From a bacterium (GTDB lineage Bacteria > DRYD01), in the NCBI GenBank assembly GCA_030549815.1, contig JAUQQQ010000004.1:1-64000 (forward strand): 64,000 bases of DNA, written 5' to 3'. The translations under genes were made by a program, and so were the position numbers. Shown piece after piece: positions 48,505-58,194 of this stretch (its first letter is position 1; every line of letters begins with the position of its first letter). Below the pieces are notes generated by a model. It was not told the origin of the DNA. It searched no databases and saw only the letters and a list, made by a program, of their open reading frames with translations.

Positions 48505-49753
48505 TTTTCAACCACCTATCCTTATCAACTATTTCTACTCCTTTATAATAATATTTTATTATTTCCTCACATTTAAAACCATTTTTAGCTAATACATTTG
48601 CTCCAAATTGACATAACCCAACTCCATGACCCAAACCAATTCCTTTAAAATTAACATAACCACCTTGGATCTTTATTTCTTTTAAATAAGGGCTTTTAAC
48701 TACACTATAGCCCAAAAATTTTCTTACCTCCCAATTATACAAACTATAAATAACTCCTCCATTATAAACAATATAAGTCCTGAAATTATTAGTATAAATA
48801 TTATCAATAGAATAAACCCTTGTTTTTGTTAATTTTTCAATTGCTTTTTTTAAAGAGTAAGTTTCTACTTTATTTTCCCACTCCTTACCTTGATATAAGC
48901 ACTTGACAGAAGTTAAATAATTTTCATTTTTGTTTAACCTTGTGGGAAAAACTAATCTTCCATCCAGAGTTTGCCCTCCACAATTGGAATGATAAAGAGC
49001 CCATATAGGATAACCTTCATAAACAACGATTAAATTATCAGTTTGCTGGACAGCTATATCAGTCCTTGGATTTTCTTTATCAACACCATAATAAGCTTGA
49101 TCCATAACAGTAGAATACAGATCAAAAACTTCATTCTTCTTTCTTCTTTCTAAAGCAACTCTTATTGCATAAGTCCTTGCAATTATAGCTTGAGCTTTCA
49201 AAGCTTCAATATCCCAAGATACAGGCATCTCTGAAGGAACAACAGATCGCAAATAATCATCCATCGAGACCAAATTAATCAAATAATATTCATCGTTTTT
49301 ATTCACAATAAAAAACTTGCCTCTATACTTCCTATCCCTATACTCAAGATAATTCGTAGATAATATCATTATGTCCTTAAAATTACTTACTTCATTCATC
49401 TGTGAATCATTATTATCATAATAAAATTTCAAAACAGGGTTGAGATTAAGAATAGTTAGCTGATTAGATAAATAAAACCCCCCTTGATATATAGACGGAA
49501 ATTGATAAGTTGAATACCTCAAACTTATATTAGCTCCTTTCAAAATTAAATTAGTATTGTAAGGATTTATTCTATCTATTAAAACTCTCAAATTATCAAA
49601 ATCCTTAAAATCTACATAATTTAAAGTATTTTGTAAATTACTTTGATTAGCTTTAGGAAAAAGAATTAAGAACAAAATAAACAAAATAACAATAGTTTTC
49701 TTTATCTTTGGTTTAGAAGTTTGTAAAGGTTTATAACTGTTGATAAATTGCAT
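48491..49753 (-). CDS. SpoIID/LytB-domain protein
   Basis: SVVPSEMPVSWDIEALKAQAIIARTYAI, HSNCGGQT, GLGHGVGLCQFGANVLAKNG. Confidence 0.92.
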   Translation of the reverse strand: MQFINSYKPLQTSKPKIKKTIVILFILFLILFPKANQSNLQNTLNYVDFKDFDNLRVLIDRINPYNTNLILKGANISLRYSTYQFPSIYQGGFYLSNQLTILNLNPVLKFYYDNNDSQMNEVSNFKDIMILSTNYLEYRDRKYRGKFFIVNKNDEYYLINLVSMDDYLRSVVPSEMPVSWDIEALKAQAIIARTYAIRVALERRKKNEVFDLYSTVMDQAYYGVDKENPRTDIAVQQTDNLIVVYEGYPIWALYHSNCGGQTLDGRLVFPTRLNKNENYLTSVKCLYQGKEWENKVETYSLKKAIEKLTKTRVYSIDNIYTNNFRTYIVYNGGVIYSLYNWEVRKFLGYSVVKSPYLKEIKIQGGYVNFKGIGLGHGVGLCQFGANVLAKNGFKCEEIIKYYYKGVEIVDKDRWLKNANI

Positions 49754-50553
49754 AATAATCCTACTCCTCCGGGAACAGCAGATACTGCTTTTGCTATTCC
49801 TATTAAACTTTCTTTATTAACATCCCCCATTATTTTTCCATTAACCACTTCAAAACCTACATCTATAACAACAGCACCTTCTTTAACAAAAGAAGAATCT
49901 ACTAAATTAACTTTGCCCGTAACAGAAATAATAATATCCGCCTTTCTGCATTTCTCAGGTATATCGTAAGTGTGTTGATTTATAATTTGAACAGTGGAAT
50001 CAAATTTTATTAGCAAATGTGCTATAGCTAAACCAGTGTATAAACTATTACCTAAAATAACAACATCTTTTTTCTGAAAATCTATTTCATAAAAACTCAA
50101 CATCAGATATACAGCATTAGCAACTGAAGGTATAGCAACACTTTCCAAATCCTCTTTCTTCGAAATAAGAAAATAATAATAATTTATAGGGTTTAGACAA
50201 TCGAGATCTTTTTTAGGGTTTATTAATTCCAAAATTTTCTTACTAAAATTAAAAGGCAATGGTAATTCTACATTTATACCCAAAACTTTTTCATCATTTG
50301 ATACTTTTTTTAACAAATTAATAAATTCGCCTTCATCAAGAGTGTGAATTGAATCAACATTAAACCCAACCTTTTCAAAAATCTTCTTTTGATTTATTGA
50401 AAAATAATTGTTATTTTTCATACCAAAATAAAATATAACGATTTTATAGTCTTCGGTTTTTATTCTTTTCGTTATTTTTGATTTGTAATCTTCCAAAAGA
50501 TGTTTATAGAAATCTCCTTTTAGGATAACGGTTTGGATTTGGTTTTTCATCAT
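49702..50553 (-). CDS. folD: Divergent FolD-like methylenetetrahydrofolate dehydrogenase/cyclohydrolase
   Basis: LGINVELPLPFNFSKKILELINPKKDLDCLNPINYY, VKEGAVVIDVGFEVVNGKIMGDV, VSAVPGGVGLLC. Confidence 0.8.
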   Translation of the reverse strand: MMKNQIQTVILKGDFYKHLLEDYKSKITKRIKTEDYKIVIFYFGMKNNNYFSINQKKIFEKVGFNVDSIHTLDEGEFINLLKKVSNDEKVLGINVELPLPFNFSKKILELINPKKDLDCLNPINYYYFLISKKEDLESVAIPSVANAVYLMLSFYEIDFQKKDVVILGNSLYTGLAIAHLLIKFDSTVQIINQHTYDIPEKCRKADIIISVTGKVNLVDSSFVKEGAVVIDVGFEVVNGKIMGDVNKESLIGIAKAVSAVPGGVGLLCNLSTVINLYKLLNQR

Positions 50554-51212
50554 TTTTTATTCTCTTCGAAAGGGTTAGAAAGAATTCTTATTCTGTTTGG
50601 TGGAAAGATTATAATCAACGCTTTTGCTTTTATATCGCTTTCTTGGACAAAAGGTTCAGACCATAAATGGCTATCATAACTATTTGGTCTATTGTCTCCC
50701 AAGAAAAAGTAGCTTTTTAAAGGAACTTTCACAGGCCCATAATCATAGTAATCTTTATAAACCACATAATCCTCTTTTATGTATTTGTCATTAACATACA
50801 AATTTCCGGAAACTACCATTATCTTTTCATTAGGTAATCCTATCAACCTTTTTATATAAAGTTTATTATCTACAGGGGGTTTAAATATAACTATATCTCC
50901 TCTTTTTAATTTTAGTTCATTTTTACCAGAAAACCAGAGTTTGTTTATACCCAAAACAATATCACCAGGCTTAAGAGTCGGTTCCATAGAAGAAGATGGT
51001 ATTATGTATAATCTTCCTATAAGGAGTATAAATAAAAATGCAAAAATACCAGCAGTAAGAGCACTATCAACCCATTCTAAAACAGTCTTTCTACTTACTT
51101 TTTTGAGAAAATTGGGTAACCAAAAGCGGGGAAAAGAAAAAAAATCATTAACAATTCCTAACCTTACCAAAAAAAGCACGATTATTAATACAGCCAAAGC
51201 CCATTCACTCAC
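50550..51212 (-). CDS. lepB: Signal peptidase I
   Basis: IIPSSSMEPTLKPGD, RGDIVIFKPPVDNKLYIKRLIGLPNE, FFLGDNRPNSYDSH. Confidence 0.95.
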   Translation of the reverse strand: MSEWALAVLIIVLFLVRLGIVNDFFSFPRFWLPNFLKKVSRKTVLEWVDSALTAGIFAFLFILLIGRLYIIPSSSMEPTLKPGDIVLGINKLWFSGKNELKLKRGDIVIFKPPVDNKLYIKRLIGLPNEKIMVVSGNLYVNDKYIKEDYVVYKDYYDYGPVKVPLKSYFFLGDNRPNSYDSHLWSEPFVQESDIKAKALIIIFPPNRIRILSNPFEENKK

Positions 51213-52032
51213 TATTAACCACCCTCAATAATCTATTTTTTACAATTTCTTCATAATCCTTCAAATCTTGCATACTATCAATGTTAAATGCCAAATTAGC
51301 AAAATTTGTTAATAATCCATGTGCTTTAATATTAAAAATCTCACTTAATTTTCTTTCTAATTCGATAACGGTCATATTTCCAGAAATTAATTTCAGAATA
51401 GTAAAAAAGTCGACATTGAGATCTTTTGCAATCTTAATAGGATCTTTTCTGTTTTCTAAAATTCCTTTTACTTTGTCCCAAATAGATAAAAAAATGTTTT
51501 CCTTTATTACCAATATGCCCGTACCACAAAAACTATCTTTCTTTAACTTTACAAAAGTCCTTCTTTTTACCAAATTTCCACCAAACTGAACTTTATAAAC
51601 TTCCTTACTAACAAAAGGAAAGAAAACATCTCCATCTAACAAAGAAAATCTTTTAAGAATATCATCTAAACTTTCAAAATCAATCAATGGTGTATCTGTT
51701 GCAATAAATAATAAATACCTATTTTCTTCTATAGTTTCTTTTCTCAAATTAACAAAATTAGATACAGTATCTACTAATTTTTCCCCACCTCTTACAAAAA
51801 TTACATTCCTATCAGGCAATGACAATTTACTTTTAAAATCATTCTCATCAATATCAGGAGGGAAAAGAATATAAATACTTTCCAAAATTAACCGATAATC
51901 TTGGTAATTTACTTTATCAATTATGTTTAAAATTTCCTGGATAATAAAATTATTATTGGGGGTCTTAAAAAAGCATTTATATTCATTACTTAGCTTTCCT
52001 CCTGCTAATAGAATAGCGATTATTTTTTTCAT
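51205..52032 (-). CDS. Nucleotidyltransferase-like protein (MobA-like NTP transferase fold)
   Basis: IIAILLAGGKL ... YLLFIATDTPLIDFESLDDIL. Confidence 0.75.
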   Translation of the reverse strand: MKKIIAILLAGGKLSNEYKCFFKTPNNNFIIQEILNIIDKVNYQDYRLILESIYILFPPDIDENDFKSKLSLPDRNVIFVRGGEKLVDTVSNFVNLRKETIEENRYLLFIATDTPLIDFESLDDILKRFSLLDGDVFFPFVSKEVYKVQFGGNLVKRRTFVKLKKDSFCGTGILVIKENIFLSIWDKVKGILENRKDPIKIAKDLNVDFFTILKLISGNMTVIELERKLSEIFNIKAHGLLTNFANLAFNIDSMQDLKDYEEIVKNRLLRVVNSE

Positions 52033-52925
52033 ATTTTCAACCTACCAATCACCACTACCCAATTTTTCAACTGATCATAATTCAAGTCATATTGATCCAA
52101 ATAGTTATCAAATTCTTTATTAATCTTTTCTACAAATTCTTTTAAAGTTTCATGATTACTTTTTTTTACACCTGAAATTATAACAAAATCAAAATAGAAA
52201 TCTTCTTGTTTAAAATATTGGAAGCAAGAAGATAATACAAAGAGAGGGACATTTATAATAAAAACTTTTTTCTCAAAAAAAGATAATTTTTCCAGGTTTA
52301 TAAATTTGAGGTTAGCAGCACAAACAGAAAACAATTCCAACTTATTTAACTCATAATTTTTCTTTGCCTCGTTTAAACTTTGAAAATCTATTTCGATAGA
52401 TAAAACCCAAGAATTAGGTAATATTTTCTTTGAAGCAATAGATAATATCCCGCTACCACTGCCGTAGTCAATTATTATCGTTTTATAATCCTCAATTTGC
52501 TTTAAAAACAAAGGTAATTTATCAAGGATCAATTTAGTCGAAGGATGGTCTCCCGTGCCTTCAGCAAAATCAAAACCACGCAAATATATAGGTATCTTCT
52601 CATTAACTGATGTATCCAAACGAGGAGTTATAACAAAATAATCCGTTTCTATATCTTCCGTAGAATCTATAACCATCTGTTCATATTCGTTTTCATAAAG
52701 GGGATAATTAAAAATTTTCACAACCACACTAACTAAATTATTCAAAAACAAAAAAGAATACACCGAGTAAAGCACTTTTTTCAAACTTTTTTTAGGTACA
52801 ACTATTAAAGTGGGTGGGCTAAACGTTTTAAAACCTATAAAAACTGTTTCACTTAGATATAAAGAAACCAATAATTTTTGCACTATAGAAATGTCGTTAA
52901 AAACTATCTTTAAAGCTCTAATCAT
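52029..52925 (-). CDS. prmA: Ribosomal protein L11 methyltransferase (PrmA-like)
   Basis: DFAEGTGDHPSTKLILDKLPLF, IIIDYGSGSGILSIASKKI. Confidence 0.8.
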   Translation of the reverse strand: MIRALKIVFNDISIVQKLLVSLYLSETVFIGFKTFSPPTLIVVPKKSLKKVLYSVYSFLFLNNLVSVVVKIFNYPLYENEYEQMVIDSTEDIETDYFVITPRLDTSVNEKIPIYLRGFDFAEGTGDHPSTKLILDKLPLFLKQIEDYKTIIIDYGSGSGILSIASKKILPNSWVLSIEIDFQSLNEAKKNYELNKLELFSVCAANLKFINLEKLSFFEKKVFIINVPLFVLSSCFQYFKQEDFYFDFVIISGVKKSNHETLKEFVEKINKEFDNYLDQYDLNYDQLKNWVVVIGRLKI

Positions 52926-53028
52926 ATAAACACGCTGTTAATTTTAATTTCTGCAAAAATAAAACCCCTCCTTTAAGTCATCCTAAGATTATACAATCAA
53001 GTATGAACTTCCAAAACTTATATACTTC

Positions 53029-53484
53029 CTAATCAACAAATTTAGACAACTTCTTTATTGCCTTATTAAATTTAGAAATGACAGTGTTAATATTTTTATT
53101 TAGTATTTGTGATATTTCCTTAAAAGTAAGATTATCAACAATTTTCATTTTGATTATAAATCTTTCTTCTTCAGATAAATTAGATATAATTCTTTCAAAT
53201 TCTATTTTACTGTCCAATTCTTCTTTTGTTAATATATCATTATTAATAGGGTATACTCGTTTTTTAGTCCTGACCATGTCTATCATTAAATTGCGTGCTA
53301 TTGAAAAAAGATATGAATTATAATTTTTAACTCTATCAATATTTTGCATAAATTTAATGAAAACTTGGTGGATAAGATCCTCTACATCAAAAATAAAGTT
53401 TTTTTTAATAAAAAAGTTTTTCAATTTATTATAGTTTTCTTTGTATAATCTCTCAACTTCTGCTTTTCTTTTTGCATCTAACAT
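53029..53484 (-). CDS. ECF-type RNA polymerase sigma factor
   Basis: FDVEDLIHQVFIKFMQNI, NYNSYLFSIARNLMIDMVR, LTFKEISQILNKNINTVISKFNKAIKKL. Confidence 0.93.
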   Translation of the reverse strand: MLDAKRKAEVERLYKENYNKLKNFFIKKNFIFDVEDLIHQVFIKFMQNIDRVKNYNSYLFSIARNLMIDMVRTKKRVYPINNDILTKEELDSKIEFERIISNLSEEERFIIKMKIVDNLTFKEISQILNKNINTVISKFNKAIKKLSKFVD

Positions 53485-53498
53485 ATTTATTTCAAAAA

Positions 53499-53521
53499 GG
53501 GGGGGGCTTAAAGCCCCCTTT
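53499..53521. terminator. Hairpin with flanking U/A tracts between sensor-like gene and sigma gene
   Basis: GGGGGC-TTAAA-GCCCCC with G8 tract; minus strand followed by CCCTTTTTG. Confidence 0.55.
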
Positions 53522-53531
53522 CTACTAATTA

Positions 53532-54173
53532 TTATTTCTTAGTTTCTTGACTCTTATTTGATTCCATTTTTTTTATATCTTCTTTTACCATTTCTTTAAT
53601 TCTCTTCAACATACTTTCTACCTTTTCTTCTTTTTTAGCAACAAACTCCTTTAATTTTATTTCCATTATCTTTGCCACATTATCATGGATAGTAGAAATA
53701 ATAGGTCTTGCTTGTTTATCAAATTCTTCCTCTTTAATTTTACCTTCCTTATAGTCTATAGTCAATTTTGCCAATTTAGTTTCCTCATTTATTTGATCTG
53801 TAACAACATTCTTTAATTCTTGGTTATCACTTTTGCTTATTTGCAAATACATAACCCCAAATTTTTTAACTAACTTTTTATACATTTTTGGATCTTTATT
53901 TTTCAGATTGTTTAACAAATCATAAGTTTCAGGATGATTACTTTTCAGGTAATTCCAAAATTCTTGATTATTTTCTATATTTTTTACTTCTTTACCAAAT
54001 GGTAAGCTTTCCTTCTTATTATATTCAACATTATGTGCTTTTTTATCATCAGCAAATACTTTACCTTCTTTAATATTAGTAAAGTTCAAGATTATACCTG
54101 TGATAAACAGAGTAATAATAGCAATGATTATAAATACCACTTTAACTTTTCCTTTATTATTCATACTCATCAC
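53532..54173 (-). CDS. Membrane-anchored extracytoplasmic helical protein, sensor-like
   Basis: Single N-terminal TM, then charged helical region with HPETYDLLNNLKNKDPKMYKKLVKKFG. Confidence 0.7.
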   Translation of the reverse strand: MMSMNNKGKVKVVFIIIAIITLFITGIILNFTNIKEGKVFADDKKAHNVEYNKKESLPFGKEVKNIENNQEFWNYLKSNHPETYDLLNNLKNKDPKMYKKLVKKFGVMYLQISKSDNQELKNVVTDQINEETKLAKLTIDYKEGKIKEEEFDKQARPIISTIHDNVAKIMEIKLKEFVAKKEEKVESMLKRIKEMVKEDIKKMESNKSQETKK

Positions 54174-54591
54174 CTCCTGTTAATACTACTTGCATAATTT
54201 CAAATTCATATATTTTTTCTTCAAAATAATTAATAGATAACTCACTCTCCTTTTTAATTAAACCCTTTTTAATTACGCTAATTGAATCAAAATTAGGGAA
54301 AAATAAAAACAAAACAATAAAAAGCATTGTGTATATAGCAAATCTAAAGTATTTAAAAACGTATAAATTATTCTTTTCGTAATCAAACGACCTTTCATTC
54401 AATTTTTCCTTATTTTGATTTAATAATTTTATTACTTTAAGGGCTTTATTTAACTTTTTCTGACAAAGAATACATTCATTCAAATGTTTTTCTATTTTTT
54501 CTCTTTCTCCCTTATTCTTGAATTCATTAAAAATGAAAAAATACAATTGTTCATCTTTTATACATTTTTTATTCATACCAAACCAACCCAT
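54157..54591 (-). CDS. Anti-sigma factor with zf-HC2-like zinc-binding motif and one TM helix
   Basis: EKHLNECILCQKKL (HxxxCxxC), central TM AIYTMLFIVLFLFFP. Confidence 0.75.
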   Translation of the reverse strand: MGWFGMNKKCIKDEQLYFFIFNEFKNKGEREKIEKHLNECILCQKKLNKALKVIKLLNQNKEKLNERSFDYEKNNLYVFKYFRFAIYTMLFIVLFLFFPNFDSISVIKKGLIKKESELSINYFEEKIYEFEIMQVVLTGGDEYE

Positions 54592-54719
54592 TTTTTTACC
54601 AACCTTCTTTTTTCAATTTTAATAGACGAAAAAAATGGATTTTTTATTGCAATAAAAAGGTTTTTATAAATAAAGTAAAGAAAAATATATAAGATAAAAA
54701 GAAAAAAGGAGGAAAAGGA

Positions 54720-55694
54720 ATGAAAATAGGTATTTTAACAAGTGGTGGGGATAGTCCAGGAATGAATGCTGCAATAAGATCAGTCGTTAGAACAGCTATA
54801 GACAACAACATCCAAGTTATCGGTTTTATCAAGGGACTAAAAGGAATTTTAGATGATCAATTCATAGAATTAAATGATAGAAGTGTAAGTGGAATAATAG
54901 AAAAAGGCGGTACATTCCTACAATCATCACGAGAACCAAGATTTCTACAAAAAGAATACAGACAAATAGCATACCAAAAGTTAAATGAACTCGGTATAGA
55001 TTGGCTAATCATCATAGGAGGAAATGGAAGTTTTAACGCAGCATACAAAATCTTAACAGAATCCAACATAAAAGTAGTTGGAATTACAGGAACTATAGAT
55101 AACGATATATATGGGACAGAATACACTTTAGGATATGATACAGCACTTAATACAGCAACCGAAGCAATAGACAAAATTAGAGATACTGCTTATTCCTTTG
55201 GGAGAATTTTCATCGTTGAAGTAATGGGAAGAGATTACGGATTGCTTCCCTTAGATATCGCATTTGCAACAGGTAGCGAATTAGTATTAGTTCCAGAATT
55301 CAAAATATCCACAAAAACAATAGCACAAAAAATACACGAATACAAGCAAAAAGGTAAAAAGCATGTCATAATTGTCCTGTCCGAAGGATACGCTTCAGCA
55401 TACGAATTAGAAAAAGAACTAAATCCTATACTAAAAAGCTATAACCCTGAATATGAGTTAAAAATAGCAGTGCTGGGACATATACAAAGGGGAGGAAGTC
55501 CAACAGCTTATGATAGAATTTTTGGTACACTAAGCGGCCAAAAAGCAGTAGAATTAATTTTAGAAAACAAAAACGGATATTTCGTTGGCCTTAAACACAA
55601 CCAAATACAACCTGTTGAAATAGAATTAGCTGTCAAAAACAAGAAAAAAATCGAACATAAATTAATCACTGTATTGGAAGAACTCGCAGTTTGA
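54720..55694 (+). CDS. pfkA: 6-phosphofructokinase
   Basis: IGILTSGGDSPGMNAAIRSVV, IGGNGSFNAAYKI, TIDNDIYGTEYTLGYDTALNT; AAAGGAGG RBS. Confidence 0.96.
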   Translation: MKIGILTSGGDSPGMNAAIRSVVRTAIDNNIQVIGFIKGLKGILDDQFIELNDRSVSGIIEKGGTFLQSSREPRFLQKEYRQIAYQKLNELGIDWLIIIGGNGSFNAAYKILTESNIKVVGITGTIDNDIYGTEYTLGYDTALNTATEAIDKIRDTAYSFGRIFIVEVMGRDYGLLPLDIAFATGSELVLVPEFKISTKTIAQKIHEYKQKGKKHVIIVLSEGYASAYELEKELNPILKSYNPEYELKIAVLGHIQRGGSPTAYDRIFGTLSGQKAVELILENKNGYFVGLKHNQIQPVEIELAVKNKKKIEHKLITVLEELAV

Positions 55695-55719
55695 AAAAAT
55701 AAAAACTATCCAAAAAAAC

Positions 55720-56220
55720 TTATCGCATTCTTTGAACCATAATATAATAAACAAGTTTCCTAACTGTTTTGTTTCGGTATTTTTGAGCATATTTGTTATA
55801 AACATAAAAACTTATTTCGTAAATGTAAGTAAAACCAAAATCTCTATACCCAAACTTCCAGTATATTTCATTTTTTACATTTTTCTCCTTTTGTTTACTA
55901 ACGATAGTATATGGATGACTATAAGTTATTTCTTCGATTTTTTTAGGTACATTTTGATTAAGCCTATAAGCAATATTGTCCAACAAAATAGTATAAACCC
56001 CAGCACCATTATATCTTACTTTTAATTCTTGCGATGTAATCATGTTTGTTTCTATTCCAATTGCTATTTCTTTAGCATCCAAAGCAGTAGAACTCAAAAA
56101 CCCCCATTCCCTACTAAACTTATTGTAAAGCAACGTTATTTCAACTATAATACCAATAAATACAGAAAATATAACTATAACAAGCATTAACTCAACCAAA
56201 CTAAACCCTTTAATCTTCAT
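55720..56220 (-). CDS. Type IV pilin-like protein
   Basis: MKIKGFSLVELMLVIVIFSVFIGIIVEITLLYNKF. Confidence 0.75.
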   Translation of the reverse strand: MKIKGFSLVELMLVIVIFSVFIGIIVEITLLYNKFSREWGFLSSTALDAKEIAIGIETNMITSQELKVRYNGAGVYTILLDNIAYRLNQNVPKKIEEITYSHPYTIVSKQKEKNVKNEIYWKFGYRDFGFTYIYEISFYVYNKYAQKYRNKTVRKLVYYIMVQRMR

Positions 56221-56239
56221 AACCTATATTATAACACTT

Positions 56240-56821
56240 TTATAAACTTCCTGTACCTGTCACAGTAGAGTCAGGACCACCACCCCCACCACCGTCTGGT
56301 ATCGTAGTAGGTTCTCCTTCTAAGAATAGTGGTACTAAAATTTCAACTCTATCATTTTTTCTTAACGATTTAATATAATATGCAACTTGAATTTTATAGT
56401 ATGACTTATAAATATTTCTTATCTTATATTTTTCTCCTTCACTTGTCTGAATTTTTCCTTCATCTACAGTAGCATGTAAATTAAGTAATCCTATGTCCTT
56501 AATTTCATCAAAATTACAATTGTATATTCCAATATTTACAAAATCAATTTCTTGCAAGTCAGGGTCATTTTTTAAATTGTCCAAAATAAATCTCTGAAGT
56601 ATATCCAGAAAATCATCATTTTGGTATATATTTATTGATTCAAGAACACATAACAATGAATAGTATTCCACTTTTTTAGCCACTGTTTGTCCAAACACTT
56701 GTTTATATTGTGCTAATTGTATGTTATAAACAACCATAAGCAAACTCATGATAACTAATGAAATAATACCAATAGCAGTAATAATCTCAACCAAGGTAAA
56801 TCCTCTCTTTTTTCCCTTCAT
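56240..56821 (-). CDS. Type IV pilin-like protein with Gly6 C-terminal tail
   Basis: KKRGFTLVEIITAIGIISLVIMSLLMVVYN; C-terminus PDGGGGGGPDSTVTGTGSL. Confidence 0.8.
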   Translation of the reverse strand: MKGKKRGFTLVEIITAIGIISLVIMSLLMVVYNIQLAQYKQVFGQTVAKKVEYYSLLCVLESINIYQNDDFLDILQRFILDNLKNDPDLQEIDFVNIGIYNCNFDEIKDIGLLNLHATVDEGKIQTSEGEKYKIRNIYKSYYKIQVAYYIKSLRKNDRVEILVPLFLEGEPTTIPDGGGGGGPDSTVTGTGSL

Positions 56822-56831
56822 AATATACCTC

Positions 56832-57659
56832 CTACTTAATTTGTTTTATCGATAAACTATCAAAAGTAGCACTAACATTGGTGCTAACATCAATTTGAAA
56901 ATTAACAGTAGTTGAGCAATTATAAAGTCCATCTTGGTAACTTGCGTCTGTATAATTCCAATTTCTTGTTGTTTTTGAGTTAGTAGAAAATAATACATTT
57001 AAGTTATAGGTAAACGTAACTTCAAACTTCCTGCTAAAGTCTTTATTTTTGTTTTTACCTTTAATATTTTCCACTTCCACGATATATTTTATTACATAAG
57101 TTCCCCTCCTTATATTTCCACTTATTGGTGGATTTGGTAGAGTTTCATTTTCATCAATTATATGGTAAGTAAAATTTTTAAAACTAATATCTAAAAAATT
57201 TCTTGTTTCTTGCTTTACAGCATTCATTATTTGACGTGCATATTGCTCTCTTCGAGAATAGTAAGGTTTCATCTCATTACTTAAATTAAGTCCAAATATC
57301 CCTTGATTAGTATTAATTACAAATCCACCATTATCCGGATCAGGATCAATCCTATCTATACATAGACCAGATTTTTCAGGACTTGGCCATGTAAAAGATC
57401 TGCTCGTCGAAAATTCTCCCAGATATTCTGACGGAAGAGTAATTAATTTTATATCTATTCCATTTATATTTTGGAATTTTTCAAGCATATAAATATTAAG
57501 AATATTTTCCCTAATAGATAAATTAACTTTTCTATAATTGTCTTTTTCGTATTGTGACAATATCAGTATCCTTTTATTATAAGAATACATTAGGCCGATA
57601 ATAGAGACAATAAAAGCAACCATGAAGAGGGCCAAAAGTAAAACGTTTCCTTTCTTCAT
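56832..57659 (-). CDS. PilX-like pilus assembly protein
   Basis: MKKGNVLLLALFMVAFIVSIIGLMYSYNKR; upstream of two pilin-like genes. Confidence 0.6.
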   Translation of the reverse strand: MKKGNVLLLALFMVAFIVSIIGLMYSYNKRILILSQYEKDNYRKVNLSIRENILNIYMLEKFQNINGIDIKLITLPSEYLGEFSTSRSFTWPSPEKSGLCIDRIDPDPDNGGFVINTNQGIFGLNLSNEMKPYYSRREQYARQIMNAVKQETRNFLDISFKNFTYHIIDENETLPNPPISGNIRRGTYVIKYIVEVENIKGKNKNKDFSRKFEVTFTYNLNVLFSTNSKTTRNWNYTDASYQDGLYNCSTTVNFQIDVSTNVSATFDSLSIKQIK

Positions 57660-57837
57660 TTATTCCACCCCCACCAAATATCCCTACTTTATATTTAAAT
57701 AAAATCTCTTTTACTTCCTAAAAACCAAAACAAATATTAACAAATTTTTAACATTCTAAAAAACAAAAATTTACATTTTTTTTAGAATAATTACGATTTT
57801 TCAAGTTTTTAGTTTTAACAAAATTCTGGCAAGAAGT

Positions 57838-58194
57838 CTAAAACCTATTAACAACAACAAGGAAAATAAATAAATCCTGTTTAGGTATATTTTTAGAAAG
57901 ATTTTCAGTTAAAGAAGATTTAATGGAATTTATAATAAATTCTCTGATTTTTCGTCTTAAAAAATTTCTAACCACCGCTTTGCCAACCTTTCTTGATACG
58001 ATTATCCCATATTTAATAAAAAATTCCTGTCGAAAAAATTTGAAAACTTTCATTTTTACCTTTATCCCGTCTTGCAAAGATAAACTTCCTTCCTTTAGAG
58101 GCTTTACTTTTTTTTTATATAACTTATCTATTTCTTTTGCTTTTAAAGAGACTACCTTTATAATTGTTTTATTTACTTTTATGACATGTTCCAC
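57838..58194 (-). CDS. rnpA: Ribonuclease P protein component
   Basis: YGIIVSRKVGKAVVRNFLRRKIREFI. Confidence 0.85.
   Translation of the reverse strand: MEHVIKVNKTIIKVVSLKAKEIDKLYKKKVKPLKEGSLSLQDGIKVKMKVFKFFRQEFFIKYGIIVSRKVGKAVVRNFLRRKIREFIINSIKSSLTENLSKNIPKQDLFIFLVVVNRF

Noticed and set aside
54641-54658. Palindrome TTTTTATTGCAATAAAAA upstream of pfkA
   Set aside because: AT-only flanks are expected often in this composition; not convincing as an operator or terminator.
57753-57788. AT-rich inverted repeat ATTCTAAAAAA...TTTTTTAGAAT upstream of the pilin cassette
   Set aside because: Almost entirely A/T; could arise by chance in this background. Not called.
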